Shown piece after piece: positions 1 to 9,459 of a stretch of 64,000 nt of DNA. The first letter of the stretch is position 1; every line of letters starts with the position of its first letter. The position numbers and the translations under genes were made by a program. Source of the stretch: Pseudomonadota bacterium (GTDB taxonomy: Bacteria > Pseudomonadota > Gammaproteobacteria > Steroidobacterales > Steroidobacteraceae); contig JAJYUA010000005.1 in NCBI GenBank assembly GCA_021792755.1, positions 62,001-126,000 of the forward strand. The letters are read 5' to 3'. The notes under the pieces were generated by a model that worked only from the letters and a program-made list of their open reading frames with translations, was not told the DNA's origin and did no database searches.

Positions 1-728
1 GGCGGCCAGTTGCCGCTGTCGGGTACGGGAGGCTCATCGAGATATCCGCGGCAGGCGAGCTCCATCTGCACGGCGTGCACACCGTGCGCCGGGTTGCCGT
101 AGTGGCGCGTCGTCCAGCCGCCGACAAAGCGCCCGTCGGTGACGCGGCTGAAGCGCGCATCCTCGCATGCGGCCTCGATGCCCCGCGTGAGGGCGGGATC
201 GCAGCTCGCGCCGCGGCAGGTGCCGATGTTGAGATGAGGCAGCTCGCCTTCGAACAGCCGCGGCACGCGCGATCGGATCGAGTGCGCATCGTACAGCACC
301 ACGCGCCGATGCTTCACCTTGAGGCGCCGCAGCTCCTCGCCGAGCACCGCGTGATACGGGTGGAACCAGCGCTCACGCCGGGCGGCGATGGCCGCGCCCT
401 GCGGCGCCTGCCCGGAACGATAGAGGGGCTCGCCGTCGAATGTGGTCAGCGGGCACAGGTCGGTCGTCACCTGCCCCGGATAGAGCGAGGCTCCCGAGGG
501 GTCGCGATTGACGTCGATCACGGTGCGCGAGATGTCCGTGCGCACCGTCGTCGCGCCGAGCTCGCGAGCCCTGTCATACAGCCGGTGCACCCACCAGTCC
601 GCATCCTTGCGGGCGAGCCACGGCGACACGAGATGCGGCTCGATCTGCGCGGGCAGCGCGGTGCCCGTGTGCGGGAAGCTGACGATCAGCGGCGCCTCAC
701 CGCGATGGATCTCGAGCCAGTCGGTCAC
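1..728 (-). CDS. hutG: N-formylglutamate deformylase HutG (3' end outside window)
   Basis: Catalyses the last step of the five-step histidine pathway, N-formylglutamate to glutamate plus formate. The reverse-strand translation opens [20 protein letters not shown] and contains [32 protein letters not shown] and a [14 protein letters not shown] stretch, all typical of the FGase family of zinc amidohydrolases. The start is GTG at 728; its first two bases lie inside the hutH stop (TGA at 727-725), a 4-bp overlap pointing to translational coupling. The reading frame is still open at position 1, about 242 codons in, so only a short C-terminal part is missing. With hutF nearby this fits the HutF/HutG branch rather than the single-step HutG formiminoglutamase. 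Function is confident; the exact 3' end is not visible. Confidence 0.93.
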   Translation of the reverse strand, partial: MTDWLEIHRGEAPLIVSFPHTGTALPAQIEPHLVSPWLARKDADWWVHRLYDRARELGATTVRTDISRTVIDVNRDPSGASLYPGQVTTDLCPLTTFDGEPLYRSGQAPQGAAIAARRERWFHPYHAVLGEELRRLKVKHRRVVLYDAHSIRSRVPRLFEGELPHLNIGTCRGASCDPALTRGIEAACEDARFSRVTDGRFVGGWTTRHYGNPAHGVHAVQMELACRGYLDEPPVPDSGNWP

Positions 729-2266
729 GCGGCCTCCAGCGCCGGCAGCGGCACGGCGCGCACCGCCTCGATCAGCGCCCGGCTGCGCACGAGCTCGCTC
801 GCGGCCTGAAGATCGCTGTGCAGGTAGCGATCATCGGCGAGCGGCGCGATTCTGGCGCGCACCACCCTGCGCGCTGCCTCGAGCGGTGCGCTCGAGCGCA
901 GGTCACCGTAGAAGTCGCAGCCCTGGGCGGCGGTGATGAGCTCGATACCGACGATGCTCGCGGCGTTTGCCGCCATACGGTGCAGACGCCGCGCTCCATG
1001 CGCGGCCATCGACACGTGATCCTCCTGGTTGGCGGAGGTTGGGATGGAATCGATGCTGGCTGGATGCGCGCGCTGTTTGTTCTCCGACACCAGCGCCGCG
1101 GCGGTCACCTGCGGCAGCATCAAACCGGAGTTCAGACCGGGATTGGGGGTGAGGAAGGCCGGCAGTCCCGAGAGCGCCGGATCGACCAGCATGGCGATGC
1201 GCCGCTCGGACAGCGAGCCGATCTCGCACAGCGCGATCGCCATGGCGTCGGCGGCGAAGGCGACGGGCTCGGCGTGGAAGTTGCCCCCCGAGAGCGCCTC
1301 ATCGGTGTCGGGAAAGATGAGCGGATTGTCGGACACCCCGTTCGCCTCGCACTCCAGTGTGCGGGCCGCGTAGCGCAGCAGATCGAGCACGGCGCCCATG
1401 ACCTGGGGCTGGCAGCGCAGGCAATACGGATCCTGCACCCGTGGATCGCCCGTGCGATGCGAGGCGCGGATCGCAGAGCCCGCCATGAGCGCGCGCAGCG
1501 TCGCCGCGGTCTCGAGCTGCCCGCGATGTCCGCGCAGCGCATGGATGCGCGGATCGAACGGTGTGTCGGAGCCCTTGGCCGCCTCGGTCGACAGCGCCCC
1601 GGTCACCAGCGCCGACTGGAACACCGTATGGATCTCGAACAGGGCGGCCAGCGCGTTCGCGGTGGAGAACTGGGTGCCGTTCAGCAACGCCAGGCCCTCC
1701 TTGGGGGCGAGTGTCAGCGGCGAGAGGCCGGCGGCCTTCAGCGCCCCGAGCGCCGGCCGGCGCTGCCCCGAGGGCAGCTCGATCTCGCCGACCCCGATCA
1801 GCGCCCCTGCCAGGTGCGCGAGCGGCGCCAGATCGCCGGAGGCGCCGACCGAGCCCTGCGAGGGGACCACGGGTGTCAGGCCCCGCTCGAGCAAAGCGCA
1901 CATCAGTGTCACCGTCTCGGGCCTGACACCCGAGACGCCCTGCGCCACGTTGGCGATCTTCAGCGCCAGCATCAGGCGCGCCACGGCGACCGGCATGGCC
2001 TCGCCGACGCCCACGCAGTGCGACAGCACGATGTTGCGCTGCAGCCGCTCGAGATCGGCGGGCTCGATGCGCACGCTCGCGAGCCTGCCGAACCCGGTGT
2101 TGATACCGTACACCGGCTCCCCGCGCGCCAGGATGCGCGCCACCGCCTCGGCGCCGCGCGCGATGGGCCCGAAGCACGCCTCGTCCAGGGACACGCCGGC
2201 GCCACGGTAGACGGCCGCCCACTCGCCCAATGTCACTTTTCCGGGTCGCAGAACGACGGCGCTCAC
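725..2266 (-). CDS. hutH: Histidine ammonia-lyase HutH
   Basis: Deaminates L-histidine to urocanate, the entry step of histidine breakdown, in the cytoplasm. The 513-residue product has the usual family length. The Ala-Ser-Gly triad that cyclises into the MIO cofactor is at residues 142-144 in [17 protein letters not shown]. Other family signatures are [10 protein letters not shown] near residue 55 and SNQEDHVSM in the C-terminal third (seen as [12 protein letters not shown]). The start is GTG at 2266, overlapping the hutI stop by 4 bp; its own stop overlaps the hutG GTG in the same way. The frame stays open upstream into hutI, so a much longer product could be mis-called. The urocanase gene hutU is not in the visible part of the cluster. 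Confidence 0.97.
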   Translation of the reverse strand: MSAVVLRPGKVTLGEWAAVYRGAGVSLDEACFGPIARGAEAVARILARGEPVYGINTGFGRLASVRIEPADLERLQRNIVLSHCVGVGEAMPVAVARLMLALKIANVAQGVSGVRPETVTLMCALLERGLTPVVPSQGSVGASGDLAPLAHLAGALIGVGEIELPSGQRRPALGALKAAGLSPLTLAPKEGLALLNGTQFSTANALAALFEIHTVFQSALVTGALSTEAAKGSDTPFDPRIHALRGHRGQLETAATLRALMAGSAIRASHRTGDPRVQDPYCLRCQPQVMGAVLDLLRYAARTLECEANGVSDNPLIFPDTDEALSGGNFHAEPVAFAADAMAIALCEIGSLSERRIAMLVDPALSGLPAFLTPNPGLNSGLMLPQVTAAALVSENKQRAHPASIDSIPTSANQEDHVSMAAHGARRLHRMAANAASIVGIELITAAQGCDFYGDLRSSAPLEAARRVVRARIAPLADDRYLHSDLQAASELVRSRALIEAVRAVPLPALEAA

Positions 2267-3465
2267 TCGCCCCTCCAGATGCGCTTGTACAAGGGATTGC
2301 GGCCGATCCAATAGACCAGCTCGGCCGGACGCTCGACATCCCAGATCGCAAAGTCCGCCCTCTTGCCCGCCTCGAGCGTGCCGATCTCGCGCGCACGACC
2401 GAGGGCATGAGCCGCTTCTCGCGTCACGCCGGCCAGGCATTCCTCGATGGTGAGGCCGAACTGCACGGCGGCGAGGTTCAGTGCGGTGAGGATGGACAGC
2501 AGCGGCGAGGTGCCCGGATTGCAGTCCGTGGCGACCGCCATGCGCACGCCGCTGCGGCGCAGCTCCTCGACGGGAGGCGGTCGATGCTCCTTCAAGCTGT
2601 AGAACGCCCCCGGCAGCAGCACCGCCACGGTCCCCGCGCGCGCCAGGGCAGCCACCCCCTCGGGATTGGTCCATTCCAGGTGATCGGCCGAGAGCGCCCG
2701 CAGCTCGGCCGCGAGCGCCGCGCCGCCGCAGTCGGACAGCTGATCGGCATGCAGCTTCACCGGCAGTCCCGCCGAGCGGGCCGCCTCGAACACGCGGCGG
2801 ATCTCCGCGGGAGTGAATGCGATGGCCTCGCAGTAGCCGTCGACCGCATCGGCGAGCCCTTCGCGGACGGCCTGCGGAATGAGCTTGCCGATGACCAGAT
2901 CGAGGTAGGCTGCGCGGTCGCGGTCGGCCGGAACTGCGTGGGCGGCGAGCAGCGTCGTCGCCACTTCCACAGGGTGTTGGCGGCCCAGAGCGCGCGCGAC
3001 ACGCAGCATCCGCAGCTCCGTGGCAAGATCGAGGCCGTAACCGGACTTGATCTCGACGGTCGTCACTCCCTCGGCGAGCAAACAGCGCAGGCGCCCGAGC
3101 GCCGAGACCGCGAGCTCCTCGGCCGTCGCGGCCCGCGTTGCCCTCACCGTGGACAGAATGCCCCCGCCGTCCCGGGCGATGCTCCGGTAGTCCGCGCCGG
3201 CGAGGCGCATCTCGAACTCCCCGCTGCGCTCGCCCCCGAACACGAGATGGGTGTGACAGTCGATCAGGCCCGGGGTGAGCAGGCGTCCCTCGAGGTCGAA
3301 GACTTCTCTCGCGCCGGCTCCCGCGGGCAGATCCGCTTCGGCGCCGGCGAAGACGATACGGCCCTCCGCGACGCCGATGGCGCCGCGCTCGACCAGCCCG
3401 GCGCCTGGACGTTGCCTCGCCAGCGTCGCCAACCGCCCGTTGCGCCAGAGACGATCGAATTGCAC
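2263..3465 (-). CDS. hutI: Imidazolonepropionase HutI
   Basis: Hydrolyses imidazolone-5-propionate to N-formimino-L-glutamate. It is an amidohydrolase-fold metalloenzyme; the first metal motif is [10 protein letters not shown], and KSGYGLD, HADQLSD and [10 protein letters not shown] follow in family order. I prefer GTG at 3465 as the start: it gives 400 residues, the normal HutI length, begins just before the conserved [14 protein letters not shown], and has GAAGG about 10 bases upstream. In-frame ATG codons at 3501 and 3516 would put the palindromic operator inside the coding region and add an N-terminus not seen in the family. First gene of hutI-hutH-hutG, divergent from hutF and probably repressed by HutC through the shared upstream region. 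Confidence 0.95.
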   Translation of the reverse strand: MQFDRLWRNGRLATLARQRPGAGLVERGAIGVAEGRIVFAGAEADLPAGAGAREVFDLEGRLLTPGLIDCHTHLVFGGERSGEFEMRLAGADYRSIARDGGGILSTVRATRAATAEELAVSALGRLRCLLAEGVTTVEIKSGYGLDLATELRMLRVARALGRQHPVEVATTLLAAHAVPADRDRAAYLDLVIGKLIPQAVREGLADAVDGYCEAIAFTPAEIRRVFEAARSAGLPVKLHADQLSDCGGAALAAELRALSADHLEWTNPEGVAALARAGTVAVLLPGAFYSLKEHRPPPVEELRRSGVRMAVATDCNPGTSPLLSILTALNLAAVQFGLTIEECLAGVTREAAHALGRAREIGTLEAGKRADFAIWDVERPAELVYWIGRNPLYKRIWRGE

Positions 3466-3484
3466 GGAGTCCGAGCCTTCTATT

Positions 3485-3516
3485 TTGTCTAGGCAAATCA
3501 TAATATGCCTAGACAT
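3485..3516. promoter_or_regulatory. Paired operator-like near-palindromes between hutI and hutF
   Basis: Two 12-bp near-palindromes, TTGTCTAGGCAA (3485-3496) and ATGCCTAGACAT (3505-3516), each differ from the ideal core TGTCTAGACA at one position. Their centres are 20 bp apart, close to two helical turns, so two dimers would sit on one face of the DNA. Taken together they also form a larger mirror image, GTCTAGGCA facing TGCCTAGAC around 3500. They lie in the only control region between hutI and hutF. GntR-family HutC repressors bind such palindromes and are relieved by urocanate; assignment to the HutC at 4926 is inference. A CACAAT hexamer at 3535-3540 could be the hutF -10 box, which would put the right-hand site near its -35. 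Confidence 0.72.
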
Positions 3517-3556
3517 ATCAGGAAACCCCTGCCGCACAATCCCGAAGGCGCGCGCG

Positions 3557-4924
3557 ATGAACCGCACATTCTTCTTCGATTCCGCCTGGCTCCCGGGCGG
3601 CTGGCAGCGCAAGGTGCGCATCGAAGTGCGCGCCGGGGTCATCCGGTCGCTCGGCGCCGGGACCGCGCCGGCAACCGGCGATGAGCGCTTCGCCGCGGCC
3701 ATCCCGGGCCTGCCCAATGTCCACAGCCACGCCTTCCAGCGCGCCATGGCCGGTCTCGCCGAGCGGCGCGGCCCCGGGAGCGATGACTTCTGGTCCTGGC
3801 GCGAGGTGATGTATCGGTTCCTCGCGCGGATGGAACCGGACGATGTGCAGGCGATCGCCGCGTACGCCTACGCCGACATGCTCGAGGCAGGGTTCACCAG
3901 CGTCGGGGAATTTCACTACCTGCACCGCAGCCCCGAGGGGAGTGCGTACGGCAACCCGGCGGAGCTCGCCTTGCGCCATGCCGAGGCGGCCGACCTCACC
4001 GGTATCGGCCTCACGCTGCTGCCGGTGTTCTACGAATCCAGCCATTTCGGCGCCGCCCCGCCCACGCCGGGCCAGCGCCGCTTCATCACCGATCTCGACA
4101 TGTTTGCGGCCATCGTCGAGCGCGTGCGCACACGGCTGGGGCGAAGCGCGCATCGCGCCGTCGGCATCGCCCCGCACTCGCTGCGCGCCGTGACAGGCGC
4201 CCGGCTACGGGCCCTGGTGCGCCAGTACCCCGAGGGCCCCTGCCACATCCATGCGGCGGAACAGGTGAAGGAGGTCGAGGATTGCCTCGCCTTCTGCGGT
4301 GAGCGGCCGGTCGAGTGGCTGCTGCGCCATGCCGGCGTGACGGCGCGCTGGTGCCTGGTGCATGCCACCCACCTCACCTCCGAGGAAACGACGCGGCTCG
4401 CTGCGAGCGGCGCCGTGGCCGGACTCTGTCCGGTGACGGAAGCGAATCTCGGCGACGGGATTTTCCCGGCCGCGGCCTATCGGGACGCCCGGGGACATTG
4501 GGCGGCCGGCACCGATTCGCACATCCTGCTCGATGCCGCCGGCGAGCTGCGCCAAGTGGAATACAGCCAGCGGCTGCTGCGCCGGTCGCGCAATGTCCTG
4601 GCGGACCCGGCACGCCCCTCCACCGGCGAGAGCCTGTATCAGGCCGCCCTCGCGGGCGGCGCGCAGGCGCTCGCACTGCCGGTAGGCGCCCTTGCGCCAG
4701 GGCATCGGGCCGACTTTCTGATCCTGGACGCCGACCACCCGGACCTCGCCGGACGCGGCGAGGACGCCGTCATCGACACTTGGGTGTTCGCCGCAGGCCG
4801 CGCTCTGATCCGCGACGTCATCGCGGGTGGGCGCACCGTCGTAGAGAACCGGCGTCACATCGAGCGCGACCGCATCGACGAGGCCTACCGCCGCACCCTG
4901 ACCCGGCTGTTGCAGGGCACCTGA
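3557..4924 (+). CDS. hutF: Formimidoylglutamate deiminase HutF
   Basis: Converts N-formimino-L-glutamate to N-formyl-L-glutamate plus ammonia, the step before HutG. The 455-residue product matches the family length. It is an amidohydrolase with the metal motif VHSHAFQRA (His55, His57), [15 protein letters not shown] and the late metal-binding GTDSHI. The ATG at 3557 has a Shine-Dalgarno-like GAAGG about 8 bases upstream and starts on [16 protein letters not shown], as in homologues; an open frame upstream to 3275 is not needed. It is transcribed away from hutI across the operator region, and its stop is separated by one base from the hutC ATG, so the two are surely one transcript. Confidence 0.96.
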   Translation: MNRTFFFDSAWLPGGWQRKVRIEVRAGVIRSLGAGTAPATGDERFAAAIPGLPNVHSHAFQRAMAGLAERRGPGSDDFWSWREVMYRFLARMEPDDVQAIAAYAYADMLEAGFTSVGEFHYLHRSPEGSAYGNPAELALRHAEAADLTGIGLTLLPVFYESSHFGAAPPTPGQRRFITDLDMFAAIVERVRTRLGRSAHRAVGIAPHSLRAVTGARLRALVRQYPEGPCHIHAAEQVKEVEDCLAFCGERPVEWLLRHAGVTARWCLVHATHLTSEETTRLAASGAVAGLCPVTEANLGDGIFPAAAYRDARGHWAAGTDSHILLDAAGELRQVEYSQRLLRRSRNVLADPARPSTGESLYQAALAGGAQALALPVGALAPGHRADFLILDADHPDLAGRGEDAVIDTWVFAAGRALIRDVIAGGRTVVENRRHIERDRIDEAYRRTLTRLLQGT

Positions 4925-4925
4925 C

Positions 4926-5672
4926 ATGACTGCACTCGAGCCGCTCAAGACCTCCGAGGCGGGCGCCCTGCCGCGATATCGCGAGATCTACGACACCCTG
5001 CGGCAGAAGATCGTCTCCGGCGCCTGGCCCGCCGGCCACAAGCTCCCCTCCGAGCACGAGCTGGCGAGGTCCTTCGGCTGCGCCCGGATGACCGTCGGCA
5101 AGGCCCTCGGCGCGCTCGCCGAGCAGCGACTGGTCACGCGCCGACGCCGCGCGGGCACGACGGTGAGCGCGCCACGGCCCCAGGAATCGGTGCTGGAGAT
5201 TCACGACATCGAGGCGGAGCTCGTGGCTGCGGGCTCGAGGTATGACTACCAATGCCTGCACCGGCAGGTTCGGCCCGCGAACCCCGACGATGCGTCCGCC
5301 CTCGGCGTCACGGCCGGCACCCCCGTGCTCTCGCTCATCGGCCTGCACCGGGCCGACGGCCGGCCGCATGCGCTGGAGGAGCGGCTCATCAACCTGCGGG
5401 CCGTTCCCGAGGCGAGACGCGCGCGCTTTGCCCGGACCTCGCCGGGCCGATGGCTGCTGCAGCGCATCCCCTGGACGGACGCCGAGCATCAGATCTGCGC
5501 GCTCAACGCCGGCGCGGCCATCGCCCGCCACCTCGAGATCGCCCGGCACAAGGCCTGCCTGTGCATCGAGCGCAACACCTGGCTGGACGCGCAGCGGGTG
5601 ACGCACGTGCGCCTCATCTACCCCTGCGATCAGCATCGTCTCATCGCCCGATTCCGGCACAAGCGGGCTTGA
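4926..5672 (+). CDS. hutC: Histidine utilisation repressor HutC (GntR/UTRA family)
   Basis: A 248-residue GntR-family regulator. The N-terminal winged helix-turn-helix (about residues 15-85) contains PRYREIYDTLRQKIVSGAW, LPSEHELARSFGCARMTV and the wing RRRRAGTTV. A UTRA ligand domain fills the remainder, ending LIYPCDQHRLIARF. In characterised HutC proteins urocanate is the inducer. Its position directly after hutF means the repressor is made from the operon it probably controls, a negative feedback loop. The likely DNA targets are the paired palindromes at 3485-3516. It ends 8 bp before the convergent radical SAM gene, with no visible terminator between them. Confidence 0.93.
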   Translation: MTALEPLKTSEAGALPRYREIYDTLRQKIVSGAWPAGHKLPSEHELARSFGCARMTVGKALGALAEQRLVTRRRRAGTTVSAPRPQESVLEIHDIEAELVAAGSRYDYQCLHRQVRPANPDDASALGVTAGTPVLSLIGLHRADGRPHALEERLINLRAVPEARRARFARTSPGRWLLQRIPWTDAEHQICALNAGAAIARHLEIARHKACLCIERNTWLDAQRVTHVRLIYPCDQHRLIARFRHKRA

Positions 5673-5680
5673 GCGGCCCC

Positions 5681-6772
5681 CTACAGATCGAGCGACAACT
5701 GCGCGCCTTGCGCACGCGGCGGCCTGAACAGGCCGGCTTCGAGCCCGCCCGCGCGCCGGGTGTCAAGGCCGAGCCGCCGGCAGGCGATGTGGAAACGGTT
5801 GCGCAGCAGTTCCGCGAACGGCCCGCTGCCCCGCATGCGGGAACCGAAGCGCGGATCGTTCTCCTTGCCGTCGCGCATCTGCCGCACCAGCGACATCACG
5901 TGCTGCGCGCGGTCCGGGTAGTGGGCGGCCAGCCACTCCTGGAACAGGGCCGTCACCTCGTAGGGCAGACGCAGCACGATGTAGGTTGCCCAGCCGGCCC
6001 CGGCATGCGCGGCGGCCTCGAGGACGCTCTCCATCTCATGGTCGGTGAGCGCGGGAATCACCGGGGCGACGAGCACGCCGCTCGGAACACCAGCCTCACT
6101 CAGGGTGCGCACGACCGCGAGTCGGGCGCGGGGCGAGGCGGCCTGCGGCTCCATGCGGCGCTTCAACTCAGGATCCAACGTGGTGATGCTGATGCCGACG
6201 CTCACCAGGTTGTCGCGCGCCAGCTGCGTCAGCAGGTCGAGGTCGCGCAGCACCAGCGCGCCCTTGGTGATGATGGTGAGCGGATGGCGGCAGCGGGCGA
6301 GCACCTCGAGGATGTCGCGCGTGATGCGCAGGCGCCGCTCGATCGGCTGATAGGGGTCCGTGTTCGAGCCCAGATTGATCGGCGAGCAGCGATAGCCGGG
6401 GCGGGCGAGCTCGCGCTCCAACAGCCTGCCGGCGTCCTCCTTGTAGAAGAGTTTCGTCTCGAAATCCAGGCCCGGCGACAGGCCAACATAACTGTGACTC
6501 GGTCTGGCGTAGCAGTAGCAGCACGCATGCGAGCATCCCCTGTAGGGATTGATCGACTGCGCGAAGGGGATGTCGGGCGAGTCATTGGTGCTGATGAGGC
6601 TGCGGGCATGATCGGGCGCGATGCAGACCGCCGGCACATCGGGCACCTCGTCCCGGTACCAGCCCTCGTCGATGGCTTGCAGCCGGCGCCGCTCGAAGCG
6701 GCCCGCGGGGTTCGAAAGCGCCCCATGGCCCTTCAGAGCCTTCTGATCCGCCTTATCGCCCGCTGCGGCCAT
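5681..6772 (-). CDS. PA0069-type (SPL-like) radical SAM protein
   Basis: A 363-residue radical SAM protein. The iron-sulphur motif CxxxCxxC is at Cys80, Cys84 and Cys87 in NPYRGCSHACCYCYARP, followed by GLDFETKLFYKEDA, LGSNTDPYQPIER and TIITKGALVLRD. These features match the family annotated as PA0069 / Rv2578c-like, which resembles spore photoproduct lyase in its catalytic region but has no established substrate. Its start is ATG at 6772. It stands alone, convergent with hutC and divergent from cobT, so context gives no functional clue. Family assignment is firm; I do not claim a reaction. Confidence 0.88.
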   Translation of the reverse strand: MAAAGDKADQKALKGHGALSNPAGRFERRRLQAIDEGWYRDEVPDVPAVCIAPDHARSLISTNDSPDIPFAQSINPYRGCSHACCYCYARPSHSYVGLSPGLDFETKLFYKEDAGRLLERELARPGYRCSPINLGSNTDPYQPIERRLRITRDILEVLARCRHPLTIITKGALVLRDLDLLTQLARDNLVSVGISITTLDPELKRRMEPQAASPRARLAVVRTLSEAGVPSGVLVAPVIPALTDHEMESVLEAAAHAGAGWATYIVLRLPYEVTALFQEWLAAHYPDRAQHVMSLVRQMRDGKENDPRFGSRMRGSGPFAELLRNRFHIACRRLGLDTRRAGGLEAGLFRPPRAQGAQLSLDL

Positions 6773-6984
6773 CGGCAGACTGTACCGATGTACAGGCTTG
6801 TCGTAAAGCGACCGGAAGCCATCCCCCGCTCGACCAATGTACCGCCCGCGACTGGACGAGGAAGGCCGGCGCTGCCACTCTTACGGCCCCCTCAACGACC
6901 GGCCCCCCCCGCAACCGACCACGTCGACCTGCACGCTTGCGGCGCGATCGGCCAAGGGTCCCGAACCGTGAACAGCGGAGAGCA

Positions 6985-8097
6985 ATGAACAGCGAATCCC
7001 CTTCCCGGCCCATCCCGGCGCCGGACGCCGCAGCAGAAAGCGCCGCGCGCGCGCGCCAGTCCCAGCTCACCAAGCCCCCCGGCTCCCTTGGCCGGCTGGA
7101 GGAGCTCGCCTGCTGGCTCGCCGGCCGTCTGCGCCAGCCCGTCCCCGACATGCCTCGCTGCGAGGTCGTCGTGTTCGCAGGCGACCACGGCGTGGCCGCC
7201 CAGGGCGTCTCGGCGTTCCCCCAGGCGGTGACCGCTCAGATGGTCGCCAACTTCGCAGCCGGTGGCGCGGCCATCAATGTGCTCACCAAGCTCCATGAGT
7301 GCCGGATCGAGGTGGTGGATGTCGGTGTGGCCACCGACGCCGCGCCGCCCGCCGGCGTGCGCAACGAGCGGGTGCGGGCGGGAACCCGCGACCTGTCAGG
7401 CACGGCCGCCATGACGGCGGAGGAAACCCGCAAGGCGCTCGATGTGGGCGCGCAGTGCGCCCGCCGGGCGGTGGACCGGGGCGCACGCCTGTTGATCGCC
7501 GGGGACATGGGCATCGCCAACTCCACGGCCGCGGCGTGCCTGATCTGCGCGTTCACCGGCGGGGAGCCGGCGCACATCGTAGGACGCGGTACGGGAGTGG
7601 ACGACCCGGGCCTGAAGCACAAGGTGGCCGTGGTGCAGGCGGCGCTCGATCGAGTGGCCGCCTGCGGCGGCCGCTCGCTCGATGTGGCGCGGACATCGGC
7701 GGACGGCGAGCTGCGCTCGCAGGCCGCGTTCCGGATCCTGAGCGAGCTCGGCGGGCTCGAGATCGCGGCGATCGCCGGCTACTACCTGGAGGCGGCGCGC
7801 CTCGGCGTGCCGATGCTGGTGGACGGCTACATCTCCACTGCCGCGGCGCTCGCGGCCGTGCGCCTGGCGCCCGCGAGCCTGCAGTGGATGCAGGCGGGGC
7901 ACCGCTCGGCCGAGCCCGGCCACCGCGTGGCGCTCGAGGCGCTCGGCCTGGTGCCGCTGTTGGACCTCGACATGCGCCTCGGAGAAGGCACCGGCGCGAC
8001 GCTCGCGCTGCCCATCCTGCGCGCGGCGCTGGCGCTGCATCGCAACATGGCCACCTTCGCCGAAGCCGGGGTCTCGGAAAAATCCGCCCCCGCATGA
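6985..8097 (+). CDS. cobT: Nicotinate-nucleotide--dimethylbenzimidazole phosphoribosyltransferase CobT
   Basis: Makes alpha-ribazole 5'-phosphate from dimethylbenzimidazole and nicotinate mononucleotide for the cobalamin lower ligand. The 370-residue protein shows FAGDHGVAAQGVSAFPQAVT, AGDMGIANSTAAA, GRGTGVDD and the C-terminal RLGEGTGATLALP, which carries the catalytic glutamate of the family. The chosen ATG at 6985 has GGAG 4 bases upstream; an earlier in-frame start would only add an unconserved leader. Its stop overlaps the cobS ATG by 4 bp. I looked for a cobalamin riboswitch in the about 200 bp upstream and found none. No corrin-ring genes are nearby, so this may be a salvage and lower-ligand set. 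Confidence 0.96.
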   Translation: MNSESPSRPIPAPDAAAESAARARQSQLTKPPGSLGRLEELACWLAGRLRQPVPDMPRCEVVVFAGDHGVAAQGVSAFPQAVTAQMVANFAAGGAAINVLTKLHECRIEVVDVGVATDAAPPAGVRNERVRAGTRDLSGTAAMTAEETRKALDVGAQCARRAVDRGARLLIAGDMGIANSTAAACLICAFTGGEPAHIVGRGTGVDDPGLKHKVAVVQAALDRVAACGGRSLDVARTSADGELRSQAAFRILSELGGLEIAAIAGYYLEAARLGVPMLVDGYISTAAALAAVRLAPASLQWMQAGHRSAEPGHRVALEALGLVPLLDLDMRLGEGTGATLALPILRAALALHRNMATFAEAGVSEKSAPA

Positions 8098-8900
8098 GGC
8101 GCGCGGCCGGCACGCGCCTGCGGGGCCTAAGACTGGCCACCCAGTTCCTCACCCGCCTGCCGGTGCGGCGGCTCGAGGAGTACTCCCCGCTCGAGCTGTC
8201 GCGCTCGGCCCTGTGGTTTCCCGCCGTGGGGCTGGGTCTGGGGATCGTCACGCTGCTGCCGGCGGCCATCCCCGGACAGCAGCCGCTGTTGACCGCCGCG
8301 CTCGGCGTGCTGGCCTGGGCCTGGATGAGCGGTGCGTTGCACCTCGACGGGCTTGCGGATCTCACCGACGCGCTGGCCGCCTCCCATCGCGATCCGGATC
8401 GCTTCCTCGCCGTGCTGTCCGATCCGCATGCGGGCACTTTCGGCGTGGTGAGCGTCGTGCTGGTGCTGCTGCTGAAGACCGCCGCGCTCGGCTCCCTCGC
8501 CCGCCTGCCGCTGCTTCCGCTCCTGTTGGCGCCCCACGGGCTCATCGTCGATGTCGTTGCGCCCTCCGGAGCATCGCTGTGCGCCGTGGCGCTGGTCCCG
8601 GCCTGGGCGCGCCTGGGCCCGCTGCTCTGGAGGCGCTGGCTGCGGCCGCTCAAATCCGGTCAGGGCGAGCGCTTCGCGCAGCATCCGCTGCACGCCGGCT
8701 GGATCGTCGCATGGATGGCCGCGCTGCTGGCCGCCAGCGCGCTGCTCGCGCCGGTGCTGTGCGCGGCGCCGCTCGTGATTGCGGCCTGGGGCTACTGGCT
8801 GAAGCGGCGCGTCGGCGGCATGAGCGGGGATTGCCTGGGGGCCGGCATCGAGGTCTGCGAGACGGTGCTGATCATCGCGCTGGCGCTGGTGAGCGGCTGA
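8094..8900 (+). CDS. cobS: Adenosylcobinamide-GDP ribazoletransferase CobS
   Basis: Integral membrane enzyme joining adenosylcobinamide-GDP to alpha-ribazole (phosphate) to complete the nucleotide loop of cobalamin. The 268-residue product is close to the family norm. It has the signature SGALHLDGLADLTDAL near residue 80, several hydrophobic helices rich in Leu and Ala, and MSGDCLGAGIEVCE near the C-terminus, a conserved acidic motif of the family. The ATG at 8094 overlaps the cobT stop (ATGA). It converges with cobU, only 9 bp away, so the three nucleotide-loop genes are adjacent but on two transcripts. Confidence 0.95.
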   Translation: MRRAAGTRLRGLRLATQFLTRLPVRRLEEYSPLELSRSALWFPAVGLGLGIVTLLPAAIPGQQPLLTAALGVLAWAWMSGALHLDGLADLTDALAASHRDPDRFLAVLSDPHAGTFGVVSVVLVLLLKTAALGSLARLPLLPLLLAPHGLIVDVVAPSGASLCAVALVPAWARLGPLLWRRWLRPLKSGQGERFAQHPLHAGWIVAWMAALLAASALLAPVLCAAPLVIAAWGYWLKRRVGGMSGDCLGAGIEVCETVLIIALALVSG

Positions 8901-8909
8901 ATCCGCACC

Positions 8910-9458
8910 CTATTTCAGGCGCAGCGGCAGCCCCGCCGTCACGAGGAACACCTCGTCGCAGGCCGCCGCCACGGCCTGATTGAGCCAGCCCTGCTCGTCG
9001 CGGAACATCCGGGCCGCGGCACTGGCGGGCACGATGCCGCCGCCAACCTCGTTGCTGACCAGGATCGCGGGGCACGCGAGGCTCGAGAGCGCCTCGATGA
9101 ACGCGTCCCGCTCGCGCCGCCAGCGCTCGAGGTCGGCTGTCATCTCGCCCTGCGGTGCGCCCGAGACGCTTGCCGGGGACCACAGGCAGTTGGACAGCCA
9201 CAAAGTCAGGCAATCGACGAGCAGCACGCCCTGCGGGTCCGCCTCCTCCCGCAGCGCGCCTGCCAATGCAATCGGCGCCTCGCGCACACGCCAGTGGTCG
9301 GGACGCTCGCGCCGGTGCGCCTCGATGCGTGCGGCCATCTCCGCATCCGTCGCAGAGGCTGTCACGATGCAGCGGACATCCCCGCAGCACTCGGCCGCCT
9401 TGCGCGCGGCAAGTGTGCTCTTGCCGCTGCGGGCACCGCCGACGAACAAGACTTTCAT
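8910..9458 (-). CDS. cobU: Adenosylcobinamide kinase / adenosylcobinamide-phosphate guanylyltransferase CobU
   Basis: Phosphorylates adenosylcobinamide and then transfers GMP, giving the substrate of CobS. A P-loop is at the N-terminus, MKVLFVGGARSGKS, with GGARSGKS at residues 7-14; VDCLTLWLSNCLW and SNEVGGGIVP are further family motifs. EAHRRERPDHW carries the histidine expected to form the GMP adduct. I use ATG at 9458 (182 residues); an ATG 12 bp upstream is possible but has a Shine-Dalgarno-like GAAGG directly abutting it. The start is one base after the stop of the flavoprotein gene at 9460, so these two are probably co-transcribed. Confidence 0.94.
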   Translation of the reverse strand: MKVLFVGGARSGKSTLAARKAAECCGDVRCIVTASATDAEMAARIEAHRRERPDHWRVREAPIALAGALREEADPQGVLLVDCLTLWLSNCLWSPASVSGAPQGEMTADLERWRRERDAFIEALSSLACPAILVSNEVGGGIVPASAAARMFRDEQGWLNQAVAAACDEVFLVTAGLPLRLK

Positions 9459-9459
9459 G

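Noticed and set aside
725-3496. A single open reading frame covering hutH and most of hutI on the reverse strand
   Set aside because: Only the part from the GTG at 2266 matches a protein family (HutH). Upstream of it the frame is an Arg-rich shadow of hutI, which is read in another frame.
6773-6984. Cobalamin riboswitch upstream of cobT
   Set aside because: Only a short GACCTGC piece resembles the B12 box; the rest of the conserved core and the proper order of elements are absent.
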